Below, one piece after another: positions 43,775 through 52,409 of a stretch of 64,000 nt of DNA. A program made the translations under genes and the position numbers. Position 1 is the stretch's first letter; every line of letters starts with the position of its first letter. The notes below the pieces were generated by a model, which did no database searches, was not told the origin of the DNA, and saw only the letters and a program-made list of their open reading frames with translations. This DNA is from Paenibacillus macquariensis (GTDB lineage Bacteria; Bacillota; Bacilli; Paenibacillales; Paenibacillaceae): contig NZ_FTNK01000010.1 of assembly GCF_900156375.1 (NCBI RefSeq), positions 152,891 to 216,890 of the forward strand, in the 5' to 3' direction.

Positions 43775-44785
43775 TTAATACACATATCTGCGCTGAGCCC
43801 AATAGCTGATAAGGAAGATGGACCCTTCGGTTAGTAGCTTTGCAAGAATTAGGGGCATGCCTATTTGTTCATGATACATAAATAATACGCCATAATTTAA
43901 TAGAAGCACGACGAGGGCAAGGGTGAAGTATTTGGTCAATGAAGTGCTGAGTGTTGAATCCTGACTTGTTGAAAAAACATACCTTCTGTTCATTGTAAAG
44001 TTAAAGGTGGAGCTACAAATTCTTGATAACAGTACAGCTATAAACAGATTGCCTATGAAATACTGGATCAGGAGAAGTAGAACGAAATCCAAGATGCCAG
44101 ACAAGAAAGATGAAGCACTGAATAGAAGGATCGGTAGATATACACTGATAGAATCCGTGAGTGGCCGGAAATGAGAGGACTTATTATGCTCCAAATAGAT
44201 GGTGTTGATAAAAAGTTCATCGATGACATATCCATCTTTGTGTGCTCTCAACAGCATGTTCATCTCATATTCGAACCGTTCTCCTGGAATCTGACACAAC
44301 CAGTCCAGCATATGAGCGGGAAATCCACGAAGTCCGGTCTGCGTATCATGGATCTTGATGCCAGTCGTGAAGGAGTACACCATTCGTGTGAGCGTATTCC
44401 CAAAGCGGCTACGTAAGGGAACTTTACCGCTGAATTGTCGACTTCCGAGGACAAGATGACGCCCCGGTTCGTCTAGCGCTTGGGATATTCTCATAATATC
44501 CTCGGGTAGATGTTGCCCATCGCTATCGGCACATACGATGTTACCTTGCTCACCGATATCTTTTAAATACTGAAATCCAGTTTTGAGAGCACCGCCCTTA
44601 CCTCGATTAATGTCATGATGCAAGACGGTACAACCAGATGTTTCTAACACGTTGAAAATATAGTGGTATGATTCTCCACTACCGTCATCCACAACGACGA
44701 TGTCTACATCGGATAGTTCCATGATGCGATCGACCAAGTGTAGTAGTCGTTCATCCGGTTCATAAGAAGGAATAAGTATAGTCAT
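43775..44785 (-). CDS. Glycosyltransferase GT2 fused to GtrA-like membrane domain
   Basis: The 336-residue protein begins with a GT2 nucleotide-sugar domain (about 1-210): ILIPSYEP, VVDDGSGESY with the UDP-binding Asp pair (33-34), and ADSDGQHLPED near residue 82. It continues with a GtrA-like domain of four hydrophobic segments (about 215-336), including FNFTMNRRYVF. Such proteins transfer a sugar to a polyprenyl phosphate and help flip it, feeding wall glycan or teichoic acid glycosylation. ATG 44785 is 1 base after the stop of the upstream gene and has AGAGAGGCGAA upstream. Cotranscribed with the NAGPA-type gene. Confidence 0.9.
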   Translation of the reverse strand: MTILIPSYEPDERLLHLVDRIMELSDVDIVVVDDGSGESYHYIFNVLETSGCTVLHHDINRGKGGALKTGFQYLKDIGEQGNIVCADSDGQHLPEDIMRISQALDEPGRHLVLGSRQFSGKVPLRSRFGNTLTRMVYSFTTGIKIHDTQTGLRGFPAHMLDWLCQIPGERFEYEMNMLLRAHKDGYVIDELFINTIYLEHNKSSHFRPLTDSISVYLPILLFSASSFLSGILDFVLLLLIQYFIGNLFIAVLLSRICSSTFNFTMNRRYVFSTSQDSTLSTSLTKYFTLALVVLLLNYGVLFMYHEQIGMPLILAKLLTEGSIFLISYWAQRRYVY

Positions 44786-44786
44786 A

Positions 44787-45764
44787 TTAATTCGCCTCTC
44801 TGATGTAAAGGATGTCGCTGACACCACGCTCTTTGTTTTTACCCAAGGGACTATTCACGACACGACCCATGAAGTACATCGTCGACGAGCCACCACCGTC
44901 TAGATTATAAGCTTCGGTACAACCGAGGTTTGCGAACACCTTTGCAAATTCAGATAAGGTCATGCCTTTACTGTAACCCGTCATACGACCATCAACGACG
45001 ATGAATACATAATGATTAGGTGCAATCATTCCGATGCCTGTTCTTGGGTTCGAATTCTGGATGGAGCGGTTTCCAAAGTTAGTATCTATCTTCAAATGAT
45101 CGAAATTATCGATAACTGTGCCGTCTTTAATCAGCGTCGGTCCAAAGGAGTATGTGTTGGTTACACCACTTGCGAGTAACGAGGTGGAAGAAAGCTCTTT
45201 TTCATCAAAAGATTTCATCGTACCGTCTTTGAATAACGCAAGGGCAGTCCTTACGGGGGTATCCCGATAAACAGTTCCATTTCGGATAATCACACCATCG
45301 TCACGGAACCCGTAATAATCGCCGTTAATGGCAAATATCGCATCGTTATTGGCAGCTATGGCAGAGGTTTTCTCAATAATATTGCGTCCAAAGCTATCAT
45401 TAGCAAATGCTGATTGTAGGGTGTTTGTATCCTTAAGGACGACATCCGCGACATAGTAGGTGATTTGATCATTTCCAGAACCCGTCTGTACCTCATTAAT
45501 CTTGATTTGGATATCGTCACTAGTATAACTAGAGTCGTCATATTTGGCGTTGCTAGGAGTGCTGATGTTAGTTGTATCACTAGCGTTGCTAGCCGTATTC
45601 TCGCCTGCATTACTGGATGTCCTATTCTCATGCGGCACGACAACTTCAACATGTTCGATCAAATATCGGTTCGCAAGGGCATATAGGATGCTTCCGATGC
45701 CAACAACAATGACGGTTACAACAATAAATAACGTTCGTTTCCTTTTCTTCTTGTTCATCTCCAT
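44787..45764 (-). CDS. Membrane-anchored NAGPA-type phosphodiester glycosidase domain protein
   Basis: The 325-residue protein has a short Lys/Arg-rich N-terminus, a membrane anchor (11-31), a Ser/Asn/Thr-rich linker, and an extracellular domain. Its motifs FAINGDYYGFRDDG, GPTLIKDG and the closing NLDGGGSSTMYFMG are those of the NAGPA/DUF2233 family. Family members cleave GlcNAc phosphodiesters or act in exopolysaccharide modification, and the Bacillus relatives are associated with wall teichoic acid turnover. ATG 45764 is chosen because GGAGAG lies 8 bases upstream; an ATG at 45758 is a close alternative. The downstream GT2-GtrA gene begins 1 base later, so the two likely work on one surface glycan. 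Confidence 0.88.
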   Translation of the reverse strand: MEMNKKKRKRTLFIVVTVIVVGIGSILYALANRYLIEHVEVVVPHENRTSSNAGENTASNASDTTNISTPSNAKYDDSSYTSDDIQIKINEVQTGSGNDQITYYVADVVLKDTNTLQSAFANDSFGRNIIEKTSAIAANNDAIFAINGDYYGFRDDGVIIRNGTVYRDTPVRTALALFKDGTMKSFDEKELSSTSLLASGVTNTYSFGPTLIKDGTVIDNFDHLKIDTNFGNRSIQNSNPRTGIGMIAPNHYVFIVVDGRMTGYSKGMTLSEFAKVFANLGCTEAYNLDGGGSSTMYFMGRVVNSPLGKNKERGVSDILYIREAN

Positions 45765-45992
45765 AAGCGCCACTCTCCATCCATTTCTTCAATCCATTTG
45801 TTGTTATCAATGGGAGATTTACATCTACGAACCATCTTACATGTGTCAACTGAATTGAAACTGAATGGTAGTTGAATGTTTGATTAAAGAGTTGGGTGGA
45901 TGGGGTTGCTAGAATAAAGGTGAAAGATTGTCATTTATGAAGATCGTAGGGATGATAGAATCGATATAAAGAGGAAGAAAAAGGAGACTTCT

Positions 45993-46411
45993 ATGACGGA
46001 TAAAAGGATCTTAGACAATGCAGATGAATACGATAATCCTATTCTGTACGACCTGGAGAATGATGCGTACATAGGGGAAGTTCCTTTCCTATCCGAATGG
46101 GCTTCAAGAAAGCCTGATGGTATTATCATTGATTTGGCATGTGGAACAGGAAGGGTCACGATTCCATTAGCAAGTATGACGCACTGCAACAGATCCAACA
46201 CTACACAACGATAAGAAAGTATAAGAACGAAGATGGGCAATTAGTGAGCGGGAATCGAACGAATATAAGTCTGAGATATGTATATCCGAAAGAAATGGAA
46301 CGTGTATTGTCTAACAACGGATTTGAGATTATACATATATATAAGGATTGGAATAAGAATGCTATAACCAATGAAAGTTATGAGATGATTTATGTTTGTC
46401 AGAAAACATAA
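45993..46411 (+). pseudogene. Class I SAM methyltransferase remnant with internal deletion and frameshift
   Basis: The first part, from ATG 45993, encodes the N-terminus of a class I methyltransferase to just past motif I (IIDLACGTGRVTIPLA). The second part, in another frame up to 46411, encodes a typical C-terminus (SLRYVYPKEMERVLSNNGFE and IYVCQKT). The two join abruptly near 46172, so the central region of about 100-130 residues is gone and the frame is broken. AAAAGGAGA precedes the start, so it was once a functional gene. Product and target unknown. Confidence 0.85.
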
Positions 46412-46426
46412 TGGATCCTAAATGAG

Positions 46427-46457
46427 AAGACTCCTGCTTGGTAGGGAGTCTGTTTCT
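46427..46457 (+). terminator. Terminator after the methyltransferase remnant
   Basis: GACTCC (46429-46434) pairs with GGAGTC (46445-46450), followed by TGTTTCTT. Confidence 0.65.
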
Positions 46458-46460
46458 TGA

Positions 46461-46511
46461 TTGTGTCCTTCCTGTTTTTCTTCTAGAATAGGACTTGCGG
46501 CTGTCTAGACA
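46461..46511 (+). promoter_or_regulatory. Promoter and operator of the GntR gene
   Basis: -35 TTGTGT (46461-46466), a 17-base spacer, and -10 TAGAAT (46484-46489). The palindrome TGTCTAGACA (46502-46511) starts 12 bases after the -10, over the likely transcription start. The wider 13-mer GCTGTCTAGACAC is the exact reverse complement of the one at 47406-47418. Confidence 0.75.
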
Positions 46512-46588
46512 CTGCGATGCTCTTACATTAATAGGGTTCGTGTGTTTAGGATTTGTTAGCCGAGTGCAAATCTATAGTTAAGGATGGG

Positions 46589-47332
46589 ATGAGTCCACTT
46601 ATGAGCAATAAAACAAGGGTAAGTCAATATACGAGAATCAAAGAAGAGTTAGTTCGAAGAATGGAAAGTGGGGAGTTAAAGGTTGATGATAAATTGCCAT
46701 CCGAGCCTGAACTGGCCCGTTATTTCCAAGTAAGTAGGGAGACGGTGCGAGCTGCAATTAAACAACTCGAGCAGGAAGGAAAGCTTGAAGTGAGAATTGG
46801 GATCGGAAGATTTGTGCGGCGTCCGTTGGCTGCGATTCCAAGCAGTATGACCCAATTCATGTCGACAGGGGAAGTTATACGTTCCGCCGGGTTGAAGGAA
46901 GGGCAATTGGAACAGTCGATTCGAACGGAGTTGTGTCAACCGGAATGGGCTGAGCGACTGATGATCGAACCCGGCACGTTAGTATTAGTAAATGAAAGAA
47001 TACGGACTGCTAATCAAGAACCGGTTGCTTATAACATCAATATTATGCCATTAGTACTTGTACAAGAGGCGTTCAACCGGACACCGCTGAATGGATCGCT
47101 CCTTCAATTTCTGGAGGATGAATGCGGGATACGCCTTAGCGGAACTACCACTGAAATTGTTGTACCCCTACATACGGACCCAGCATACCTTAAGCTACGG
47201 GTTAAGCCGGATACGACCGTCCTCTTGATGAAACAAACTCATTTTGACCAGCATCAGCTACCAATCCTGTTCTCCTATGATTATTATCGAAATGATATAT
47301 TTCAGTTCTGGGTGAATCGCGAAAGGAATTAG
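46589..47332 (+). CDS. GntR/HutC family regulator (winged helix plus UTRA)
   Basis: The 247-residue protein has an N-terminal GntR winged helix (about 14-78: DDKLPSEPELARYFQVSRET, then AIKQLEQEGKLEVRIGIGRF) and a C-terminal UTRA ligand-binding domain (about 95-245). Such regulators are repressors released by a small metabolite. An identical palindromic operator lies at its own promoter and at that of the ABC operon that follows, so it probably represses both. ATG 46589 has AAGGA 4 bases upstream; ATG 46601 is possible. Confidence 0.9.
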   Translation: MSPLMSNKTRVSQYTRIKEELVRRMESGELKVDDKLPSEPELARYFQVSRETVRAAIKQLEQEGKLEVRIGIGRFVRRPLAAIPSSMTQFMSTGEVIRSAGLKEGQLEQSIRTELCQPEWAERLMIEPGTLVLVNERIRTANQEPVAYNINIMPLVLVQEAFNRTPLNGSLLQFLEDECGIRLSGTTTEIVVPLHTDPAYLKLRVKPDTTVLLMKQTHFDQHQLPILFSYDYYRNDIFQFWVNRERN

Positions 47333-47388
47333 TAACCTGCAATTTATAAATTTAACACTCGAATGATAGTCTGTTAATAAATCATATC

Positions 47389-47418
47389 TATAATAGGTTT
47401 TGAAGGTGTCTAGACAGC
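47389..47418 (+). promoter_or_regulatory. -10 and GntR operator of the ABC operon
   Basis: TATAAT (47389-47394) is the -10; the -35 is poor. TGTCTAGACA (47407-47416) again starts 12 bases after the -10, the same geometry as at the GntR promoter. Confidence 0.75.
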
Positions 47419-47450
47419 ATTGTCAAATCTTATAATAGAGGGTGGAGAAG

Positions 47451-48665
47451 ATGAGGAAGGTAACTAACTTATTATGCGCTTTAACGTTAACCATGACTGT
47501 GTTATCTGGATGTGGGTCATCAGGAAATACAGAAACTTCAGTGAGTAACAAAGCAACTACGCCTACTACAACCGATACAACTGCTAAGGTAGTACCCACT
47601 AAGAAATACGAGCTGAACTTGGCTACCGCTGGTGACACGAACATGACAGATCTTCAGGAAAAATATATTGTGGGTGAATTTCAAGGGAAGTTCCCAGACT
47701 CGGAAGTACGTGTGGTAAACACGGGTGCAGGGGATGCGGGATCTCAGAAGATATTTGAGAAATTAAAGGCACAGAAAGATGCGGGGAAGACAGAGTGGGA
47801 TATTGACCTTGCCATCGTACATCAAAGTGCAATGAAGCAATTGATAGACAACGATTTATTGGAACAATGGACTGAACAGTCTGCCAATAAACAATATATT
47901 GTCTCAGACGACAGTAAGAACAGTTTGGGAACAAATGTGGCGGGGTATGTTGTTCCGTTGTTCCACAGCCAAGTTGCACTCGCTTATAATCCTGAGAAGG
48001 TTACTGATTTTCCACAAAACTTCGAAGCACTGGTGACATGGATGAAAGCTAATCCGAAGCGCTTCGGCTATAACGGTATCCAGAATGGAGCGAGCGGCGT
48101 TTCCTTCGCCACAGCATATACATACTGGAAAACAGGTGACTACAAAGCGTTGAGTGAAGGTCCATACGATGCTGCTCTGGAGCAAAAGTGGCCTGCGGTT
48201 ATGAAGGAACTCAAATCATTGCCTGTCACCTATACGAATGGTAATAACGGCACACTGGATATGCTTAACCGCGGTGAAATTGATATGGGCCCTGTATGGG
48301 TGGATATGTTCAATTCATGGGTTAATGAAGGCCGGATGAACCCTAAGTTCAGCATGAAATTAATTGAGCCTGGTATACCAGGACAGCCGATGTACATTGT
48401 CATTCCTAAGAATGCTAAGAACAAAGAAGCTGCGATGCAATATGCGGATCTCTTAAGTTCACCAGAGGTTCAAGCGAATATCATCGTGGGCCAATATAGC
48501 TGGAATCCGGGCATCGACGCTAGCGTTGTGTTTCCAATGGTTAGCGAAGAAGTGAAAGCCAAACTGTATAAGGATATCACGGCTGAGGATCTAAGCAAGA
48601 GATCGCAGTCTTTCCCAATCAGCGAATTTTTTGGCAACCTAAAGAGTGCCTATGAGAAGAATTAA
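47451..48665 (+). CDS. ABC transporter substrate-binding lipoprotein (family 1)
   Basis: The 404-residue lipoprotein has lipobox LSGC (Cys21) followed by a Ser/Thr/Asn-rich linker. The mature domain resembles family 1 binding proteins of the iron/polyamine/phosphonate type rather than the CUT1 sugar group: it lacks their long oligosaccharide region and is paired with PotBC/CysW-like permeases. Substrate unknown. ATG 47451 sits behind GAGGGTGGAG. First gene of a four-gene transport operon controlled by the preceding GntR protein. Confidence 0.9.
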   Translation: MRKVTNLLCALTLTMTVLSGCGSSGNTETSVSNKATTPTTTDTTAKVVPTKKYELNLATAGDTNMTDLQEKYIVGEFQGKFPDSEVRVVNTGAGDAGSQKIFEKLKAQKDAGKTEWDIDLAIVHQSAMKQLIDNDLLEQWTEQSANKQYIVSDDSKNSLGTNVAGYVVPLFHSQVALAYNPEKVTDFPQNFEALVTWMKANPKRFGYNGIQNGASGVSFATAYTYWKTGDYKALSEGPYDAALEQKWPAVMKELKSLPVTYTNGNNGTLDMLNRGEIDMGPVWVDMFNSWVNEGRMNPKFSMKLIEPGIPGQPMYIVIPKNAKNKEAAMQYADLLSSPEVQANIIVGQYSWNPGIDASVVFPMVSEEVKAKLYKDITAEDLSKRSQSFPISEFFGNLKSAYEKN

Positions 48666-49494
48666 TGCATTCTCACTAACGTTAAAGCAACAACTCGCAG
48701 GAGCGGCGATTGCCGCCCCTGCGCTTGCTATTGTTACGCTGCTTTTTGTATATCCATTTCTGCGCTCCTTGCAATCTAGCTTTCGTTCGCAAGAAGGGGT
48801 ATGGACGTTAGATAACTATAGTGAGGCACTTTCAATATACGGAGGCGACTATCTATACACCCTGTGGATCTGTGGAGTAAGTCTAGTGGCGCTTATCATC
48901 ATTACAGCTATTATCGGTGGATTGCTACGGCTCGGTGTGTACCCGTTGCTTGAATTTATATTTAAAATTCCTCTCTTCGTTCCGTTCGTTGTGGTGGGTC
49001 ACGCTATGCGGGTGTTCCTTGCACCCCACGGTACGTTGAATTCGGCGTTGTCTATAACCGGGATGTTTAATCCCGATATACTACCTTCCTTTGCCTTCTC
49101 TTCACTGGGCTTAGTTGCGGCACTTGTCTGGAAGAACCTTGGAATAGGACTTCTTCTCATGCTAGGTGCTTTCCGCTCGGTGAATGAAAGTATGCTAGAG
49201 GCAGCACGTGGGATGGGGGCAGGCAAGATGAAGCTCATTTGGCATTTTCTTGTGCCCATGAATAAGGGAAGCGTTGGAGTCATGGCAGTCCTAACCTTTA
49301 CATCTATGCTAGGTTCCTTCTCTATTCCAGCGATGATTGGAAATGCCGGAGGCTCGCAAATGATAATGATGGATTTGTATCATCAGATTGTGTATCAGCA
49401 GAATTATGGGGTCGCGAACGCCATCGGGGTCTTAACTTACATCGCTTCGCTTGGAGCTGCGATCTATTATTTGAAGGGGGTAACGAAGAAATGA
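48652..49494 (+). CDS. ABC transporter permease (PotB/CysU-like)
   Basis: The 280-residue membrane protein has six hydrophobic segments and an EAA loop SMLEAARGMGAGKMKLIWHF near residue 180. The start ATG 48652 lies 14 bases inside the end of the binding-protein gene; GTG 48646 is the alternative. A 4-base overlap couples it to the next permease. Confidence 0.88.
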   Translation: MRRINAFSLTLKQQLAGAAIAAPALAIVTLLFVYPFLRSLQSSFRSQEGVWTLDNYSEALSIYGGDYLYTLWICGVSLVALIIITAIIGGLLRLGVYPLLEFIFKIPLFVPFVVVGHAMRVFLAPHGTLNSALSITGMFNPDILPSFAFSSLGLVAALVWKNLGIGLLLMLGAFRSVNESMLEAARGMGAGKMKLIWHFLVPMNKGSVGVMAVLTFTSMLGSFSIPAMIGNAGGSQMIMMDLYHQIVYQQNYGVANAIGVLTYIASLGAAIYYLKGVTKK

Positions 49495-50351
49495 GCAAAC
49501 CTCTAGAAGTTGCCTTGCTATCAGCCCCGATGTCAGAGCGTGGACCTTGGTTTTCTACTCTTCGTTTAACTCGACGCTTTGCGATTTATGCAATATCCAT
49601 TTTTATGATTTTTGGGCCACTTTCGAGCTTGCTACTCTGGTCGGTGGCAGAGAAGTGGTTCTGGCCGAACCCATTCCCAACACAATGGGGATTTAAATAT
49701 TGGCAACAGGCCTTTGAAGGGAAAATGTTGTCTTCTCTGGGACTAAGCTTTGGTATCGCGATTGTCGTGTCAATCATCTGTCTTGTTATCACGGTACCCT
49801 TGGCATATGTGATTGCGCGCAATCGGATTCCGCTGAAGCATATCGTGTTGCTTATCTTTCTATTACCACAGGCGTTCCCGCAGCTTCCTGTGTTCAGTAA
49901 TGTGATGGTTCTTATGTATCGTTGGGATCTGGTAGGTACACTTACGGGATTGATCTTGATTCATCTCGTGGGTGCACTCGTATTTTCTTTATGGACGTTA
50001 GTATCTGTGTTCCAATCGATTGCCGAACCATTGGAGGAAGCCTCATATATGTTGGGGGGAAGTCGAATATATACTTTTTTTCATGTGGTGCTGCCGATAG
50101 CACTGCCTGGTATTATCGCTAGCACGCTTCTAGTATTTCTGTACTCTTTGGATGAATTCACAGGTAGTTTGCTCATCGGTGCTCCGTACCATATTACGAT
50201 GCCTGTGTTTATGTATAATGCCGCTGGGGGTTACGAAATGCAAGTAGCTTCGGTCACGTCAGTGCTCTTGATGATCCCGGGTATTCTTCTGTTGTTCTTA
50301 TTACAGAAGTATATGCGTTCAGAATATTTGGCTGCTTTTGGGAGGGTGTAA
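49491..50351 (+). CDS. ABC transporter permease (PotC/CysW-like)
   Basis: The 286-residue permease has six hydrophobic segments and the EAA loop PLEEASYMLGGSRIYTFFHV near residue 180. It begins at the ATGA overlap (49491-49494) with its partner and ends 2 bases before the ATPase gene. Confidence 0.9.
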   Translation: MSKPLEVALLSAPMSERGPWFSTLRLTRRFAIYAISIFMIFGPLSSLLLWSVAEKWFWPNPFPTQWGFKYWQQAFEGKMLSSLGLSFGIAIVVSIICLVITVPLAYVIARNRIPLKHIVLLIFLLPQAFPQLPVFSNVMVLMYRWDLVGTLTGLILIHLVGALVFSLWTLVSVFQSIAEPLEEASYMLGGSRIYTFFHVVLPIALPGIIASTLLVFLYSLDEFTGSLLIGAPYHITMPVFMYNAAGGYEMQVASVTSVLLMIPGILLLFLLQKYMRSEYLAAFGRV

Positions 50352-50353
50352 TC

Positions 50354-51391
50354 ATGGGGATTTATATTGAAGGATTAACGAAGGCCTATGGTAAGAAAAG
50401 AGGTATTACAGACATCAATATTCATCTGCCTGAGGGCGGATTGACAGCCATAGTTGGCCCGAGTGGCTGCGGGAAAACCACATTGCTACGAACGTTAGCT
50501 GGATTTCATACAGCAGATGAAGGACGTATATTGTTCGGGTCTCGGGATGTTACACGTATATCGCCACAAGGGCGGAAGGCCGCGATGGTGTTTCAGCACT
50601 ATGCACTTTGGCCGCACATGACAGTAGCTGACAATGTAGGTTATGGCCTTAGGCTTCAGAAGGTGCCCGCCAAAGAACGAGAAAGACGGGTTCGCGAAGT
50701 GTTGGAGCGTGTTGAGATTGATACGTCAGACATCGGAGCGCGTTATCCTCAGCATTATTCTGGAGGTCAGCAGCAACGAATCGCATTAGCTCGAGCGCTC
50801 GTCGTTCAACCTGAAGTACTCTTACTTGATGAGCCGCTTTCGAACCTAGATGCAAAGGTGCGGCAACGACTTCGAATTGGAATTCGATCGATTCAGCAAT
50901 CGTTTGGGATTACAGCGGTGTATGTCACGCATGACCAAGAAGAAGCGTTGTCCATGGCTGACTATGTCATTCTGATGAATGATGGCAAAGTAGAGCAGGC
51001 CGGAACCCCGGAAGAAATATACCGTAAGCCGTCTACTTACTTTACTGCCCAGTTTCTCGGGGAGAGCCATACGCTTACGCTTAAGTATCAAGGGAAGCCG
51101 CAGCGTCTTGTGCTACGTTCTGGAGACGCCTTAGTGACACCTGTTGTAGATGAATGGGGAACAAATGCTGAGACACTGGAGCGGTCGATAGCACATGAAG
51201 AAGTAATTGAGGAAGACGGAAGCTGGGTGATGGAAGGAGAGATTCGCCATCACTTGTTCATGGGGTCATATTATCGATACATGGTTGAGATTCAGGGACA
51301 GTCGATGTTTGTTGATGATGACCGTCTGTTGAAACCTGGCTCCTGCAAAGTTACCATCCCGACAGAGAAGGCATATTGGTTCGACATTTAA
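50354..51391 (+). CDS. ABC transporter ATP-binding protein (PotA/FbpC-like)
   Basis: The 345-residue ATPase has Walker A GPSGCGKTT (35-43), a Q-loop MVFQHYALWPHMTV, signature YSGGQQQRIALARAL (about 135) and Walker B LLLDEPLSNLD (about 155-165). A C-terminal TOBE-like region of about 100 residues follows. It powers uptake by the preceding binding protein and permeases. GGGAGGG lies upstream of ATG 50354. The likely substrate class is a small polar solute such as a polyamine, iron chelate or aminophosphonate; the sequence does not decide. Confidence 0.92.
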   Translation: MGIYIEGLTKAYGKKRGITDINIHLPEGGLTAIVGPSGCGKTTLLRTLAGFHTADEGRILFGSRDVTRISPQGRKAAMVFQHYALWPHMTVADNVGYGLRLQKVPAKERERRVREVLERVEIDTSDIGARYPQHYSGGQQQRIALARALVVQPEVLLLDEPLSNLDAKVRQRLRIGIRSIQQSFGITAVYVTHDQEEALSMADYVILMNDGKVEQAGTPEEIYRKPSTYFTAQFLGESHTLTLKYQGKPQRLVLRSGDALVTPVVDEWGTNAETLERSIAHEEVIEEDGSWVMEGEIRHHLFMGSYYRYMVEIQGQSMFVDDDRLLKPGSCKVTIPTEKAYWFDI

Positions 51392-51476
51392 ATGAATATT
51401 AAATAGGTATTCACCTATTCCTTTCGAAATGAGTATCTTGATTCTGATGAGATTTTTACGAATCGGGGGAATCAAG

Positions 51477-52256
51477 ATGGGCTATTATGTGAATGTGGAA
51501 CCGGGTGTGAAATATTATGTTGAAGATATAAATCCGGCGGGGAAAAAGACGATATTGTTTATACATGGTTGGCCTTTAAGCCATAAGCAGTTTGAGTATC
51601 AATTTAATGTTCTTCCTGCCATGGGATATCGCTGTATTGGGATTGACTGGAGAGGGTTTGGGAAGTCGGATAAACCTTTTGATGGGTACAATTATGACCG
51701 TTTGGCGGATGATATTCGGGCTGTCGTCTCTGCACTTCAATTAGAGAACTTCACAATAGCGGCTCACTCGACGGGTGGAGCTATCGCCATTCGTTATATG
51801 GGCCGGTATCAAGGATACGGCGTATCTAAACTTGTCCTAATCGATGCTGCAGCGCCTACTGGGTTTACGGCAGATACAGCGAATCAGTTTTTAGAACTAA
51901 CGTATAATGATCGACCTAACATGCTTCAAAAAGTAACGGATATGTTTTTCTTTCAATATGTAACCAGCCGTTTCTCCGATTGGTTCTTTCAAATGGGGTT
52001 AGAAGCAGCGAGTTGGTCGACCGCGGCCATTATAGTGATGCTCAGAGATGAGAATGTGAATAATGACTTTGATAAAATAAATGTACCAACGTTAATTATC
52101 CATGGTATCCATGACAAAGTGATTCCATTTGCAAGTGCTCAGGTATTGAAAGCCAAAATACGAAATTCACAACTTGTCCCATTTCAATACAGCGGTCACG
52201 GTGGCTTCTGGGAAGAACGCGAGAAGTTCAATCAATTATTAACACAATTTGTTTAA
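51477..52256 (+). CDS. Alpha/beta hydrolase (chloroperoxidase/esterase-like)
   Basis: The 259-residue enzyme has oxyanion motif HGWP near residue 28 and the nucleophile in AHSTGGA (a variant GxSxG with Ala at the first position). The acid is probably the Asp in HGIHDKVIPF and the base the His in SGHGGF near the C-terminus. The fold resembles non-haem chloroperoxidases and related esterases. It lies 85 bases after the ABC ATPase gene with no terminator between, so it may belong to the same operon. ATG 51477 follows GGGGGA. Confidence 0.87.
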   Translation: MGYYVNVEPGVKYYVEDINPAGKKTILFIHGWPLSHKQFEYQFNVLPAMGYRCIGIDWRGFGKSDKPFDGYNYDRLADDIRAVVSALQLENFTIAAHSTGGAIAIRYMGRYQGYGVSKLVLIDAAAPTGFTADTANQFLELTYNDRPNMLQKVTDMFFFQYVTSRFSDWFFQMGLEAASWSTAAIIVMLRDENVNNDFDKINVPTLIIHGIHDKVIPFASAQVLKAKIRNSQLVPFQYSGHGGFWEEREKFNQLLTQFV

Positions 52257-52270
52257 TAGCTACTACAGTC

Positions 52271-52299
52271 CGGCTCTCTCTTGAGGGCCGTATTTTCGT
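52271..52299 (+). terminator. Probable terminator after the alpha/beta hydrolase gene
   Basis: CGGCTCTC (52271-52278) pairs with GAGGGCCG (52283-52290) through one G-U pair, followed by TATTTTC. Confidence 0.6.
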
Positions 52300-52409
52300 T
52301 GAGAAGAATGCTCTAATCATTCGCGCTAAAAGGGGCTGGCAGAAGAGTAGGAGATTATCTGTTATTATAGGAAATATACAATGCCCTTTCATTAGGAGGA
52401 TACAAGGTA

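Noticed and set aside
47623..47979. A 118-codon minus-strand ORF inside the binding-protein gene
   Set aside because: Antisense shadow with no ribosome site.
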